A DNA stretch of 64,000 bases from Chlamydia sp. BM-2023. GTDB taxonomy: Bacteria > Chlamydiota > Chlamydiia > Chlamydiales > Chlamydiaceae. Shown piece by piece: positions 9,766 to 20,345 of this stretch (positions are counted from its first letter, which is position 1; each line of letters starts with the position of its first letter). A program made the translations under genes and the position numbers. The notes beneath the pieces were generated by a model, which was not told the origin of the DNA, did no database searches, and was given only the letters and a program-made list of their open reading frames with translations. Location of the stretch: the NCBI RefSeq assembly GCF_964023145.1, contig NZ_CAXIED010000001.1, positions 620,001-684,000 on the forward strand. Reading direction: 5' to 3'.

Positions 9766-11409
9766 ATGAATAAAAAAGACAGCCAGGGATCAGTAGCCAG
9801 CTCACTTTTTAATTTATTGTCGGGAACCTTTTTTAGTCGTGTAACGGGAATGTTACGCGAAATCGTTATGGCAGCCTATTTTGGAGCCGATCCTTTAGTA
9901 GCGGCTTTTTGGTTGGCATTCAGAACTATTTTCTTTTTAAGGAAAATTTTAGGCGGGCCAATTTTAGGATTGGCATTTATCCCTCACTTCGAATTTTTAA
10001 GAGCAAAAGATGCCAGCAGAGCAGCGTGTTTCTTCAGAAGCTTCTCAAGATTTTTTTGTTATAATGCCTGCGGATTTACTCTACTCATTGAAATATGCTT
10101 GGGAATTTGGCTCTACTACGCTCAAGGTAGTGTTGCCGACGCCGTGCAGCTTACGATGATTCTTCTCCCTTCTGGGATATTTCTCATGATGTATACCGTC
10201 AATTCGGCTTTGCTACATTGTGAAAAAAGATTCCTTAGCGTAGGTCTAGCGCCCGCTATTGTAAATATTCTTTGGATCCTAACTGTAATTTTAGCAAGAG
10301 ACAGCGACCCTAGACAAAGAATCGTGGGATTGTCAGTCGTTCTTGTCATAGGATTTACTCTAGAATGGCTTGTAACCGTGCCAGGAGTGAAGAAATTTTT
10401 AGGAACAGCAACGGAACCTCCTCAAGAGCGCGATAGCATAAAAGCATTACTAGCTCCGCTTTCCCTAGGCCTACTTTCTATGGGGGTTTTCCAAATCAAT
10501 CTTTTGAGTGATATGTGCCTAGCTCGTTACATAAACGAAATCGGCCCGCTATACTTAATGTATTCAATAAGAATTCAACAGCTGCCTGTGCACTTATTCG
10601 GACTTGGTGTGTTCACTGTTTTATTGCCAGCGATTTCTCGATGTGTTCAAGAAAAAAATGATGAAGAAGGTTACGAACTCATGAAGTTCGCCTTAAACCT
10701 CACTGTCGCTGTAATGGTAATCATGACCATGGGATTGCTATTGTTAGCTCTTCCAGGAGTGCGTGTTTTATACGAACATGGACTGTTTCCCACAACTGCC
10801 GTACACGCAATTGTAGAGGTGCTTCGTGGTTATAGCGGAAGTATCATACCCATGGCACTCATTCCCTTAATCTCAGTATTATTTTATGCTCAGCGGCATT
10901 ATACAATACCTCTTGTTATTGGAATCATAGCCGCTGTATGTAATATGTTTTTAAACGTAGTGTTTGGTTGCTGGATATTCAAACACGTCTCAGGACTAGC
11001 CTACGCGACGTCTCTTGTTTCCTGGGGACAGTTATTCTTCTTATGGAAATATGCTTCAAAACACCATCCTGCGTATTCTGGATTGATGTGGATCACATTT
11101 AAACGGTCTATAAAAGTCGTTGGAACTACATGTTTGGCCTTTGCAGTTACCCTAGGGATGAATATTTTCACACATACCACCTACATAGTTTTCCTCAAGC
11201 CTCGCACCTCATTAGCTTGGCCCTTATCCTCTTTTGTCGCGCAGAGCACGGCTTTTTTCTGCGAAAGCGTCATTTTCTTGGCTTTTTTGTTTGGTTTTGC
11301 AAAACTACTTCGAGTAGAAGATCTTGTAAACTTAACATCTTTTCAATATTGGAAAGGACGCCGAAGCCTCTTGCATAGTTCGCAAGTTATGCAAGATAGT
11401 CAGAATTAA
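9766..11409 (+). CDS. murJ: MurJ, lipid II flippase
   Basis: A 547-residue polytopic membrane protein of the MOP superfamily (MviN/MurJ) with about 14 predicted helices. Family landmarks are [30 protein letters not shown] near the N-terminus and the [24 protein letters not shown] segment in the middle. It flips lipid II across the inner membrane for the small amounts of peptidoglycan that chlamydiae use for division, so it works with the PBP2 encoded at 51048. An AAGGAG site lies upstream of the ATG. Single gene, divergent from nfo. Confidence 0.96.
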   Translation: MNKKDSQGSVASSLFNLLSGTFFSRVTGMLREIVMAAYFGADPLVAAFWLAFRTIFFLRKILGGPILGLAFIPHFEFLRAKDASRAACFFRSFSRFFCYNACGFTLLIEICLGIWLYYAQGSVADAVQLTMILLPSGIFLMMYTVNSALLHCEKRFLSVGLAPAIVNILWILTVILARDSDPRQRIVGLSVVLVIGFTLEWLVTVPGVKKFLGTATEPPQERDSIKALLAPLSLGLLSMGVFQINLLSDMCLARYINEIGPLYLMYSIRIQQLPVHLFGLGVFTVLLPAISRCVQEKNDEEGYELMKFALNLTVAVMVIMTMGLLLLALPGVRVLYEHGLFPTTAVHAIVEVLRGYSGSIIPMALIPLISVLFYAQRHYTIPLVIGIIAAVCNMFLNVVFGCWIFKHVSGLAYATSLVSWGQLFFLWKYASKHHPAYSGLMWITFKRSIKVVGTTCLAFAVTLGMNIFTHTTYIVFLKPRTSLAWPLSSFVAQSTAFFCESVIFLAFLFGFAKLLRVEDLVNLTSFQYWKGRRSLLHSSQVMQDSQN

Positions 11410-11516
11410 CAAGTTGTTTCCTCCTTTCTCTTTGCAACTTTTTCATCAGGGTTGTTTGAATAACCATCTGTTTTGATCTTCTCTTATTGAAAAATTAAAT
11501 CGACGCTAAGGAAACT

Positions 11517-12797
11517 ATGAAGAAGTATATTTATCAATGGTTAGCGTGCATAAGCTTAACGGCAACAATGTCTCAGGTTTATGCGGACGTTCCTGTTAAA
11601 AAACAGGGTACAACCAACTCTCAAGCATATGTAAGCTTGGATGAGGTTAAGACGTATCTAGACTCCCGAGGTTTCGTGGAAACTAGAAAACGAGGCGGCG
11701 TTTTAAGGTTAGCAGGAGATGTACGTGCTAAGTGGATTCATTCTAGAGAAGATATTAAAAATCCTACGCAACCAGATAAATATAAGCCGTTACCTGTAAA
11801 CCGTTATCGTAGTGAATTTCATCTTTATGTAGACTACAACGCTGGTAAAACTTGGCTGACATCAAAAATGAACTGGGCTGCAATAGCAGGCGGAGAGTCT
11901 ACAGCAGCCGGTTTAGATATTAACAGAGCCTTCTTGGGATACCGTTTTTACGAAGATCCTACGACACGTGCTAACATCTTTGCTGAAATTGGGCGTTCTT
12001 CTTTAGGAGACATTTTTGAGTCCGAAGTGCAATTCAACAGTAACTTCGATGGAATACACCTTTACGGAAGTCGCCGTTTAAGCGAACGTTATCCATACAA
12101 TGTAATTATTCACGGTGGACCTTTTGTCGTGAATATGACGCAAAAACATTATGCATGGGTAGTCGAAGGTATTATTAATAAACTCCCAGGAAACTTTGCT
12201 TTTAAATGTAGCGTAGTGGATTGGAATTCCTTTTCTCCTGCAGAGACTCCAAATACAGCAAAAGCAACAGGAACTCCCACAGCAAAGCTAAAGTATAAAT
12301 ATTGTGTCTGGCAATGGCTGGTAGGGAAGCATTCCCAAATGCCTTGGTTCCATGGTAAGAAAAAGCCCCTTTATGTTTATGGTGCTTACTTAATGAACAC
12401 CTTAGCAAAAGCAACTAAGACTACTTTAGACGAAAAGCAAAACAAAGCTTGGTTTATAGGAGGAACCTTAGGAGGACTAAGAAAGGCCGGAGACTGGTCT
12501 GCAACAGTACGTTATGAATATGTAGAGGCTTTAGCAATTCCTGAAATTGATGTTTCCGGTATCGGTCGTGGAAATCAGCTGAAGTTTTGGTTTGCACAAG
12601 CAATAGCTGGAAATTACGATCCTAAAGAAGCTAATGGATTTACAAACTACAAGGGTGCTTCCTATCTCTTTATGTATGGAATCACAGATTCTTTATCTTT
12701 CAGAGCTTATGGTGCTTATTCAAAACCCGCGGACAACCGCTTAGGTAGCGATTTTACTTATAGGAAGTTTGATTTAGGATTAATTTCTGCTTTTTAA
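11517..12797 (+). CDS. Chlamydial outer-membrane protein (CT623 family), putative beta-barrel
   Basis: A 426-residue protein with a 23-residue signal peptide (MKKYIYQWLACISLTATMSQVYA, cleaved after A-D region) and a mature part rich in alternating aromatic and polar residues ending in phenylalanine (LGLISAF), the outer-membrane barrel signature. It matches my recollection of CT623 of C. trachomatis, reported in the outer-membrane complex. An AAGGA site sits five bases before the ATG. A strong terminator follows. A carbohydrate-porin role is sometimes suggested for such barrels, but nothing here proves a substrate. The ATG is well placed for the signal peptide. Confidence 0.8.
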   Translation: MKKYIYQWLACISLTATMSQVYADVPVKKQGTTNSQAYVSLDEVKTYLDSRGFVETRKRGGVLRLAGDVRAKWIHSREDIKNPTQPDKYKPLPVNRYRSEFHLYVDYNAGKTWLTSKMNWAAIAGGESTAAGLDINRAFLGYRFYEDPTTRANIFAEIGRSSLGDIFESEVQFNSNFDGIHLYGSRRLSERYPYNVIIHGGPFVVNMTQKHYAWVVEGIINKLPGNFAFKCSVVDWNSFSPAETPNTAKATGTPTAKLKYKYCVWQWLVGKHSQMPWFHGKKKPLYVYGAYLMNTLAKATKTTLDEKQNKAWFIGGTLGGLRKAGDWSATVRYEYVEALAIPEIDVSGIGRGNQLKFWFAQAIAGNYDPKEANGFTNYKGASYLFMYGITDSLSFRAYGAYSKPADNRLGSDFTYRKFDLGLISAF

Positions 12798-12818
12798 CCT
12801 AATTTTAACAAAACTCAT

Positions 12819-12862
12819 TAAAAAAGCTCATATCTAATAAAAAGATGTGAGCTTTTTTTTTA
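12819..12862 (+). terminator. Terminator after the CT623-family gene
   Basis: A long A-rich/T-rich hairpin: AAAAAGCTCATATCT (12821-12835) pairs with AGATGTGAGCTTTTT starting at 12843, one G-U pair, short loop, then a run of nine Ts in all. It separates the outer-membrane protein from the 76-kDa gene, so the latter needs its own promoter. A TATAAT at 12868-12873 is the candidate -10. Confidence 0.9.
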
Positions 12863-12902
12863 TGTTTTATAATGAATGAAAGATTTTATGAGTTTTTTTA
12901 TT

Positions 12903-14810
12903 ATGGTTAATCCTGTCGGCCCTGGCCCTATTGACGAATCTGTAAATATCGCTCCTGCGGATCTATCTACTGAAGGCATGCAAGCTAGCGCGGCAAATCG
13001 CAGTGCTGAGGCTCAAAAAATAGCCGGGACAGAGGATGCATCTAAGACCTCTCAACCCTCAGTAAATACTATTGGCAGGATGAGTACTTTAAATGCGGCT
13101 AAGAACGCTTTATCGAAGTTTTTCGAGAAGATAAGCAACTTTTTTTCAGGAAAATCAGGACCGGCTTCTTTCGATGAAGCTAAAAATCAGGCAAGTAGTG
13201 CAAATACTGCTTTAAATAGTGCGTCTAATTATGCCGAATTTAAGGCCGCCGTAGAGTCTTTGCAGCAAGCTGTTGATTATATGAATAAGAATGCCTCTAC
13301 GGATGCAGAAAAGACAACAGCCGCTACTTGGGAGGCAACGCTTTCATCTCAGCAAGACTATATAAATAAGGTTACAGAAGTTGGCAAACTAATCGAGGCT
13401 AATCAAACGCTTTTAGAAGCGATTAAGACCTCTTCGTCAATAGATCAGGTTTCCGGAGCTGCGGGTCAGGCAGAGGAAAATAAAATCGCTGCACAAAAGC
13501 TAATCGATGAATTAAAAAAGAGCCACCCAGATTCTGCTTTCGTGAAAAATCTCGAAAAAGAATCAGAAGCAGGAGCTAAAGCTGTACAGGATTTATCAAG
13601 ATCCATTCAAGAAGCATATGATACTGGAAAGGGGTGTCTTGCTGCTGTTGAGCAAGCTAAGGCAAATAACAGTCCAGCAAATATTGAGGCATGTAAGAAG
13701 ATCATTGCTGATGCTAAGGCTGATCTGGAAAAGCTACTTCAAACTGCTCCGGATTCTCCCATAGTAAAGGCTGCTTTAAAAGAGCAGAAACAAGCAGAGA
13801 CAGAGATAGGTAAGGTTAAACCCAGTGGCGGTAGTGACGTCCCTGTTGGAGGACCTGGAGCGCCAGCTAATGTGGGAACTTCTCAAGAGAAGGGCGGCTC
13901 CGTAGGAGAAGCTCGAATATCGATGTTGCTTGCAGATGCTGATAACGAAACCGCGGGTATATTACTTCAAGGTTTCCGAAGAATGATCGATCTTTTCCAT
14001 GATGGAAGCGCGGATGCCACAGCCTCTTTAAAAGATATTACTGCTCAAGTAGGTGGTGCGGCGGATCAGTTTCCTGCAGAAGCTGCAGGACAAATGGAAG
14101 AGATTCAACAAACCCTACAACAAGCAATGCAGGGGGCTACAGGCCAGGAAGGCATAATCAATGCTTTAGGAGCGATAACAACAGCAGCTTCTCTTTCTGC
14201 GGGAGCGCCAGTTGGTTTAGCACAACAGGGAGGTTCAGCTGTAAAGCAGCTTTACAAGTCTGGGGCTGCCTCTCCCTCATCTGCATCTTATGCTGATTCT
14301 CTTTCTTCAGGTTACAGCGCTTATCAATCTTTGAACGATGCCTATGCACAAAGTAATCAGGCTAATCGTAATGTTTTAGATAGAACAGCGACACCATCAT
14401 TAACACAAACTGTTTCTAGAACAGAGACTCGACCTCGAGACGATGATAACGCGGCTCTAGGATTTGCAAGAACTATAGCCGGAAATAGCAATACTCTTGG
14501 TGATGTGTATGCTGGAGTAGGGGTATTACAATCCTTATTGGGTGTAATTCAAAACAACCCGCAAGCTAATGCCGAGGAAATTAGACAGAAGCTTACCGCA
14601 GAGGTTACTAAAGCTCCACGATTTGGTTATCCTTATGTACAGCTGTCCAATGACTCCGTACAGAAGTTTATTGGTAACCTAGAAAGAGAGTTTGCTGCAG
14701 GATCAAAACGGCTTACTGAAGCACAAAACGCTGCGTTTCAGAAGCAATCTTCTTTTATCCAGCAGGTATTAGTAAACGTCGCTTCGCTATTCTCGCAATA
14801 TCTACAATAA
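12903..14810 (+). CDS. 76-kDa-type secreted effector (CT622/TaiP family)
   Basis: A 635-residue alanine/glutamine-rich, mostly helical protein. N-terminus MVNPVGPGPIDESVNIAPADLS and the C-terminal FGYPYVQLSNDSVQKFI...FIQQVLVNVASLFSQYLQ match the 76-kDa protein of C. pneumoniae and CT622 of C. trachomatis, a translocated effector reported to bind the host autophagy protein ATG16L1. A disordered Gly/Pro/Ser stretch at about 310-340 separates the coiled N-terminal half from the C-terminal domain. I chose the ATG at 12903 because it starts the conserved motif; the 12876 ATG has no better site. A terminator follows. No chaperone gene is adjacent. Confidence 0.88.
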   Translation: MVNPVGPGPIDESVNIAPADLSTEGMQASAANRSAEAQKIAGTEDASKTSQPSVNTIGRMSTLNAAKNALSKFFEKISNFFSGKSGPASFDEAKNQASSANTALNSASNYAEFKAAVESLQQAVDYMNKNASTDAEKTTAATWEATLSSQQDYINKVTEVGKLIEANQTLLEAIKTSSSIDQVSGAAGQAEENKIAAQKLIDELKKSHPDSAFVKNLEKESEAGAKAVQDLSRSIQEAYDTGKGCLAAVEQAKANNSPANIEACKKIIADAKADLEKLLQTAPDSPIVKAALKEQKQAETEIGKVKPSGGSDVPVGGPGAPANVGTSQEKGGSVGEARISMLLADADNETAGILLQGFRRMIDLFHDGSADATASLKDITAQVGGAADQFPAEAAGQMEEIQQTLQQAMQGATGQEGIINALGAITTAASLSAGAPVGLAQQGGSAVKQLYKSGAASPSSASYADSLSSGYSAYQSLNDAYAQSNQANRNVLDRTATPSLTQTVSRTETRPRDDDNAALGFARTIAGNSNTLGDVYAGVGVLQSLLGVIQNNPQANAEEIRQKLTAEVTKAPRFGYPYVQLSNDSVQKFIGNLEREFAAGSKRLTEAQNAAFQKQSSFIQQVLVNVASLFSQYLQ

Positions 14811-14839
14811 GATTAAGAGCTGTTGGAACTTTCTTAAGA

Positions 14840-14876
14840 AAGCTTGTCTTGTATTACGCAAGACAGGCTTTTTTTT
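14840..14876 (+). terminator. Terminator after the 76-kDa-type effector
   Basis: AAGCTTGTCTTG (14840-14851) pairs with CAAGACAGGCTT (14859-14870), seven-base loop, followed by TTTTTT. Confidence 0.92.
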
Positions 14877-14968
14877 ATGTCTAGAAAGTTCGTTAGTTAA
14901 AGTGGGATAATAAAGGCATAACGAAGTCTAAAAATTTTAAAATGCGAATAGAGCGAATTTAAAGGGGG

Positions 14969-14993
14969 AATAGGGAGCTGTTAGCTCCCTATT
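14969..14993 (-). terminator. Hairpin after the minus-strand DUF582 gene
   Basis: Perfect 11-bp stem AATAGGGAGCT / AGCTCCCTATT with a three-base loop, 16 bases beyond the DUF582 stop codon. On the minus strand it is followed by CCCCC then TTTAAATT, not a clean U run, so it may stop transcription weakly or protect the 3' end. Confidence 0.55.
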
Positions 14994-15008
14994 TCTGATG
15001 CTAAGTTT

Positions 15009-17597
15009 CTAGTTAGGGTAAACTTCGCCCGCTAACATTGACAGAATCTTATTGAGGACCTGCATAGATGTAGAGACTAATGTCCATTCTTGTTGGATGT
15101 TAGACATCTGGTTTTGCAGGTTTAACTGCTGCGTTTGACTTTGAGTGGTATAATTTTGTTGGTCAGATTGAATCTGAGTAAACAATGGTCCTAATCCACC
15201 TGTAACAGTAATATTTGGGAATCCATTAGCAATGAGTCCTTCTAAAGCTGCAAGAGTAGGAATCCAATCCTTAGGGCCTACCATTTTAAAAATAGTTTCA
15301 TCTGCTAAGTTGTCTTGTTTTTCAGGGGTCAATTTTAAGTTGGATAATAACGCGTTTAACGTATTGAGCTGGTTAAATGTAATAGTTAATGCATAGTGGT
15401 AGTTAGCAGTAGCGTTTAGCATTTCTGATTTTTGAGAAGAAGAAATCCCAGGTAAAGCTTGGATTTTTTTAAGTAAAGCATCTACTAATGCCTGAGCACG
15501 TTTGCAACGGTCGGTATCACGAGCTATGTGTTCTTTTTCTTTTGAGATAGCTACGAGAGTCTCATAGTAATCCCCAGCAAATAGATCCACACCTTTTTTA
15601 CTTTGAATCAGATAGGAAGAAAGGTTGTAATATACCGAGGTCGTGGAGAAGTTGTTAGTGATTCTTAGCAAATCATTAATAGCATTCGCAGCAAGGTTGT
15701 TAAAGTTAATTTCTTCAATCAAAGGATTTAAGAAAGCAGATTGTTTGGGAAGTTGCGAATGTAAAATTAAGTAAACAAATGCAGATCCTAGGCTTTCAGA
15801 ATTTAACCAGCTCACAACTGCGTTTTTACGTTCTTCGGTGAAACTGGCGTCAGCAGGATTTAAAGCTGAATGTCTCTTTTCAAGTTCTGCGATTTGTTTT
15901 TGAAGTTCTGCAATATGAGTATTTGCTGTTGTATTGAAACCTGAAGATATATCTTGAGCATCAGAGGGGAAGTCGCTTCTATTGACAACTTGTATTTGGT
16001 TAACGAATCCCTCAAAGTGAGGAATTTGGTAGCCGCCACTATCTTGAGCATAATTGCTTAAAGAATTTTCAGCTATGTCGACTATCGCATTTCCAACCTT
16101 AGAAAAGAAACGGAAAGTTGCAATTGCATAACCTTTTGATTTTAAGTAAAATTTTAAATCGGCCTTTTTATCGATGGCGTTTTGTAGCGTGAATTCTGCG
16201 ATTTCTTGAAAAGAATTGGGTCGAGCTATGAAGTCAGCAACTCTAAGTTGAGGGTTGCCTGTATTTATTTGTAAATCTAGGTATCCTTCAACACTAACAT
16301 TTAGCATATCCTGTTCTTTAGGGGTGAGATACCCGTACATTTGGGATAGGGTAGTTAATCCGGCGACACTTTCCATTGCTACGGTAACGATTTCCGAAGT
16401 GTAACTTTTTAGATTAAGCATACTACTAGCTCTACCTACCCATGTAGTAAAACAGCTTACCGCTTGTTGAAACAGCGCTAGCTGATTTTCTAGAGTTTTT
16501 TTCTCATTTTCTATAGCAGCGCGAACATTCGTTAGATTTTGTACAGCAGTTTGGTATGCCCCTGTAATCCCTTCACGATAAGTAGCCCCGTCTTTAGAGG
16601 ATAAATACGCGTCTAATGTTGCTTGGCTTGGTAGAACTGTAGCGGTATAAATAGTCTTTAGCTCGTCTGCAGTTAGGATTGTTTTATTGAGATACTGACC
16701 TAAAGCTAGTTGTGTTTGAATGACTTCCTTATCTCCTCCAAGAGCAGGAGTTTTTTTAACAGCTTCTGTAAGACCATCAAAAATCGCGTGAAGTGCCACC
16801 ATCCCATTGACAGATTCGACATTGTCTTTAGTAGGTTCGGGAATTTTTGTAGCGGCGTCTTTCATAGCTTGCATCATTTTCGATGTTTCCGCCCCAATGG
16901 CAGAACGGTAGGCCATAAGTTGTTTTGCAACATTAGCATCAAAAAAGTCAGAAGCAAACTGCGCTTCATATTCTTCTAGAGCTTTTTTAATTTGTTCTTC
17001 TGTGGCTCCTGAGGCTGTAAGCTGTTCTTCTAGTTTGTCTTTACCAACCTGAATTTCAGGAGCTTTTTCTTTTTTTATTTGAGCTAGGAGATCATCTTGA
17101 GTTGGTTGATAGCAGTTGCCAAATACTTTTTTCTGTTCTTCGGCATCAAGAGAAGTTTTATCTTTCAGAGGTTTCACAAGTGCAATAGCTAGAATTACTG
17201 AAGATACTTGTGCTAGGCTAAGGGTCGTTACTGAGGCAATAAGAGTATCTAACCCGCTGAGAATAACAGGAACTAAGGCCAGCGCTGTTTCTTCTTGAAT
17301 AGCCTCCATGGTTCTTGTGGGATTTGTTCCAGGACTAGGATTAGAACTTCGTTTAGGTAATGGGGCTGTTGGGAATATCGTGTTATTAGGATTTAATAAC
17401 ATGGAAGCATGACAATTCCCGGCTTCTAAAACATTAGCTAAACGTTTTAAAGCGTATAAACCAGAATTCAAAGCTTCTATGTCTATAGCAGGCTGTGTTT
17501 TAGTATTAAAATTAGAGAACTTATTATCTAATTTAATATTAAATAAAGCGGTACCGGAAATAGTTTGAGGTCTATTTTGTATATAAAAAGAAGACAT
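15009..17597 (-). CDS. DUF582 family secreted protein (CT620/CT621 type), paralogue 1
   Basis: An 862-residue protein. The last ~50 residues (QSQTQQLNLQNQMSNIQQEWTL... LNKILSMLAGEVYPN) align with those of the divergent neighbour at 17801 (QNYQLELQMHLTSMQQEWTVVATSLQ), and both carry the G-G/FP-LQ-IQSDQQ-Y motif before it. This is the DUF582 C-terminus of chlamydial T3S effectors (CT619-621, CT711, CT712 in C. trachomatis), reported to bind the host ESCRT-0 protein Hrs. The N-terminal half has several coiled-coil segments and no signal peptide. No ribosome-binding site is visible before the ATG; the upstream 200 bases are very AT-rich. The two genes face apart. Confidence 0.85.
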   Translation of the reverse strand: MSSFYIQNRPQTISGTALFNIKLDNKFSNFNTKTQPAIDIEALNSGLYALKRLANVLEAGNCHASMLLNPNNTIFPTAPLPKRSSNPSPGTNPTRTMEAIQEETALALVPVILSGLDTLIASVTTLSLAQVSSVILAIALVKPLKDKTSLDAEEQKKVFGNCYQPTQDDLLAQIKKEKAPEIQVGKDKLEEQLTASGATEEQIKKALEEYEAQFASDFFDANVAKQLMAYRSAIGAETSKMMQAMKDAATKIPEPTKDNVESVNGMVALHAIFDGLTEAVKKTPALGGDKEVIQTQLALGQYLNKTILTADELKTIYTATVLPSQATLDAYLSSKDGATYREGITGAYQTAVQNLTNVRAAIENEKKTLENQLALFQQAVSCFTTWVGRASSMLNLKSYTSEIVTVAMESVAGLTTLSQMYGYLTPKEQDMLNVSVEGYLDLQINTGNPQLRVADFIARPNSFQEIAEFTLQNAIDKKADLKFYLKSKGYAIATFRFFSKVGNAIVDIAENSLSNYAQDSGGYQIPHFEGFVNQIQVVNRSDFPSDAQDISSGFNTTANTHIAELQKQIAELEKRHSALNPADASFTEERKNAVVSWLNSESLGSAFVYLILHSQLPKQSAFLNPLIEEINFNNLAANAINDLLRITNNFSTTSVYYNLSSYLIQSKKGVDLFAGDYYETLVAISKEKEHIARDTDRCKRAQALVDALLKKIQALPGISSSQKSEMLNATANYHYALTITFNQLNTLNALLSNLKLTPEKQDNLADETIFKMVGPKDWIPTLAALEGLIANGFPNITVTGGLGPLFTQIQSDQQNYTTQSQTQQLNLQNQMSNIQQEWTLVSTSMQVLNKILSMLAGEVYPN

Positions 17598-17800
17598 AGA
17601 AAATAAATTTTTATAGTTTTTATTTTATTTTCTTATTTTATGAAGTTTTTTTCTATTCTGCTTTTTAATTAAAAATTTTTATTGTTCTTATAATATTGTT
17701 TGTTTTGTTGTTAAGGAAAACGAATTATTTTTGATTAAAAATAAAAATAGTTTTCATGTTAATTTTATTAAAAATAAAAGTTAACAAGACTGTTTTCTGT

Positions 17801-20311
17801 ATGGACTTCATCAATAGTTATTCTGTTTCAGCGAATTATAAAAAGTTGCCAATAGCGACTTTCTCTGTACCAATACAAAAACCACATCAGTTATTGGAGA
17901 GCATTTTTCATTACGAAAGAACTGAAGCTGAGCGTCATGTTATCCAGCGTTTGTTATGTATTTTAGATCAAAAATCTGATGAAAAATACCGACAATTAAT
18001 AGAAAAGCTTCATCAGGGCGAGGTGGAGCAGAGAGTTGTCAGTAAGAAGGGACATACTAATGCTGTGCATCATAAGCCCTTATCTTCTTCGCATGCGTCA
18101 GTTGTTGTAACAGCCTCTACTCCGTCAACCGGAGGGACGGCAGCGCAACCTACTAGCGATCCTTATTATAACGCTACTAAGCAACAGTGGGCGCATAATT
18201 TGCTTCAGGGAATAAAAAAGGTTGTTGATAAGATTGTTACGGCAGCTACGAGCGATTCTCCCGATAAGACTGCGCTTGTGAAGATTCAAACAGAGGTGGA
18301 TCGCTTAGTTACTGCGGGGACTAATCTAACAGATGCCGATTTTACTAGTTTGTATACTCTCCCAAGCCAAATTTTTACTACAGTTCAAAGAGCCGTTATT
18401 TTTACGGGGCAAGAAAAAACAAGTTATATTAACGAGTTAGCTTCTTGCTATGGAGAGACTGCCCAGCTTACTCAGGTGTTTGCTGACGGTCGTGTAGAGG
18501 GCTTTCAAGATGTGCTTAATGTCGTAAAGTCTATGCTAACAGAGGAACAATTTAAGATTTTTCTTCCTATTGAGCAGGAGCTTGCTGATTTGAAAGCAAC
18601 AGTACACACATATGACGAAGCTCGTTTAGAAAGAATAGCCAAAGCTGGAGATGATCTTTCCGCGACAATTTCAGCATCTGCTTTACCGAGAAATGATAAG
18701 ATTAAGCTTACAGCACATATGTCTTCTCTATATGAGGATCAGGTCGCTGCGCTAAAATCCTTTGATGTGGTTCTTGAGGCGACGATTTTTGTAAATCGTC
18801 ATCAAGACTCTATCTTTAATATGATTTCTAGTTTGACAGCTTCTTTAATAGGAGTTTTTGCTCCTATTGACTTAGGGAAAATCTCTTCTGAAATTAGCAG
18901 TGCTGCAATAGCTGGTGCGCTACAAACCGTACGTGCTATTAACTCTAGATACACTGATTTAACAGATGGTCAGCGGAAGATGCTAGATGATGCTATAAAA
19001 TCTTTACAGTCCTTCCAAGGTGAAAAATATATAGCCGCTGTTTGGGCTTATTTTGTAGCTTCAACTGTTCTCGCTAATAAACCAACAGCAACGATCCAAG
19101 AAGTAAATGCAGCTGTTACAGCAGCTGCTAAGGAAATGGAAAATTCGAAATTTGCTCTAGCAGCCAACATTAAAAGTACTATGGATACTATTGTTTCTGC
19201 TAACGGTACGTTTAATCTAAATGGAGCCTCAAATGAGAATTATACTATTTATTCCCAAGCTTCTGGAGCTACTAAAGTAACTATCAATGCTCAGCTTCTC
19301 AATCGTGGTAATGTGGGATTTTTACCAAAAATAACGGAGGCAGCAAACAAGCAAGCAGAGTCTACAGCTCGGGCATATTTCCAATATAAAGGACTAGCTT
19401 TAGTAGAGTCGGCTCAATTACAAAATAAAATAGAAACCACGCAGAAACAGTTGAAACAGTTTCAGGCTATGGGAACAGATCTCTATTCGGATCAGTTGAT
19501 GTCACAAGCTGTTGGGTTAAAAGCTATGGCTCTGCCTTCTGCAGTAGCCTCTGTGTTGATAGATCGCTATATGCCGAAAGAAGTAGGTTTCTTAAATGAT
19601 ATTTACGCTCAGCTTTATTATAGCAATCTCGGTTCTTCCGTAGGAAATGCTATGATTGATTCTGTTGATCAGTATGTTAATGCGGCTACTTACTTTACTT
19701 TTGCTAGTTACGTGGGTCAACAGCCGGCAGTAGGGCAAAACACTAAAGACGAGTTTCCAGGAACAGAAGCGAGTGCGCGAGCAAAATTAGAAACAGAAAG
19801 ACAGCAAGCAGCTTTGTATCTTCAAAGCACTCAACAAGCAATAATTATACTTGAAGAGCAGGTAAAAAAGGTCACTGACGATGACAAAATTACTAATGAG
19901 CAGCGTACACGCATTCTAGATACGTTAAACAATTACAGAGACAACCTTAATTCTATATCAGGATCGTTGGTGCTATTACAAAACTACTTAGCTCCTTTGA
20001 AAGTGACTAAAGGAGGAGTCGCAGGCACATTTAAAGTTACAGGCGGTGAAGAGCAGTGGCAAGCACGATTAGAGATTTTAGAAGACGCTTTAGTTTCTGG
20101 ATTGCCGGGTAATGTGATCGGCGGGGGAATGTTCCCTATGCAGGCGCTTATTCAGTCGGATCAGCAGTCTTATGCTGATATGGGACAGAACTATCAGTTA
20201 GAGCTGCAAATGCATCTAACATCTATGCAACAGGAATGGACTGTAGTGGCGACTTCCTTACAGATGTTAAATCAGATGTATTTAAGCCTAGCTAGAAGCT
20301 TAACAGGATAA
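17801..20311 (+). CDS. DUF582 family secreted protein (CT620/CT621 type), paralogue 2
   Basis: An 836-residue protein related to the divergent neighbour through the DUF582 C-terminus (IQSDQQSYADMGQNYQLELQ, then MQQEWTVVATSLQMLNQMY). The N-terminus is basic and Ser/Thr-rich with a stretch of Gly/Ser/Thr/Pro around residue 95-125. The body is helical, with long amphipathic regions. I chose ATG 17801 (MDFINSYSVSANYKK) since the ORF start at 17756 adds a non-conserved AT-rich leader. No signal peptide, consistent with type III export. It lies 91 bases upstream of the 58-codon gene but that gene has its own sigma-54 promoter. Confidence 0.85.
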   Translation: MDFINSYSVSANYKKLPIATFSVPIQKPHQLLESIFHYERTEAERHVIQRLLCILDQKSDEKYRQLIEKLHQGEVEQRVVSKKGHTNAVHHKPLSSSHASVVVTASTPSTGGTAAQPTSDPYYNATKQQWAHNLLQGIKKVVDKIVTAATSDSPDKTALVKIQTEVDRLVTAGTNLTDADFTSLYTLPSQIFTTVQRAVIFTGQEKTSYINELASCYGETAQLTQVFADGRVEGFQDVLNVVKSMLTEEQFKIFLPIEQELADLKATVHTYDEARLERIAKAGDDLSATISASALPRNDKIKLTAHMSSLYEDQVAALKSFDVVLEATIFVNRHQDSIFNMISSLTASLIGVFAPIDLGKISSEISSAAIAGALQTVRAINSRYTDLTDGQRKMLDDAIKSLQSFQGEKYIAAVWAYFVASTVLANKPTATIQEVNAAVTAAAKEMENSKFALAANIKSTMDTIVSANGTFNLNGASNENYTIYSQASGATKVTINAQLLNRGNVGFLPKITEAANKQAESTARAYFQYKGLALVESAQLQNKIETTQKQLKQFQAMGTDLYSDQLMSQAVGLKAMALPSAVASVLIDRYMPKEVGFLNDIYAQLYYSNLGSSVGNAMIDSVDQYVNAATYFTFASYVGQQPAVGQNTKDEFPGTEASARAKLETERQQAALYLQSTQQAIIILEEQVKKVTDDDKITNEQRTRILDTLNNYRDNLNSISGSLVLLQNYLAPLKVTKGGVAGTFKVTGGEEQWQARLEILEDALVSGLPGNVIGGGMFPMQALIQSDQQSYADMGQNYQLELQMHLTSMQQEWTVVATSLQMLNQMYLSLARSLTG

Positions 20312-20345
20312 TCTGTTTATAAATTTTTCTTAGAACATGCGGTAA

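Noticed and set aside
16710..17298. Plus-strand ORFs inside the first DUF582 gene
   Set aside because: Antisense shadows with no ribosome-binding sites; the DUF582 frame explains the region fully.
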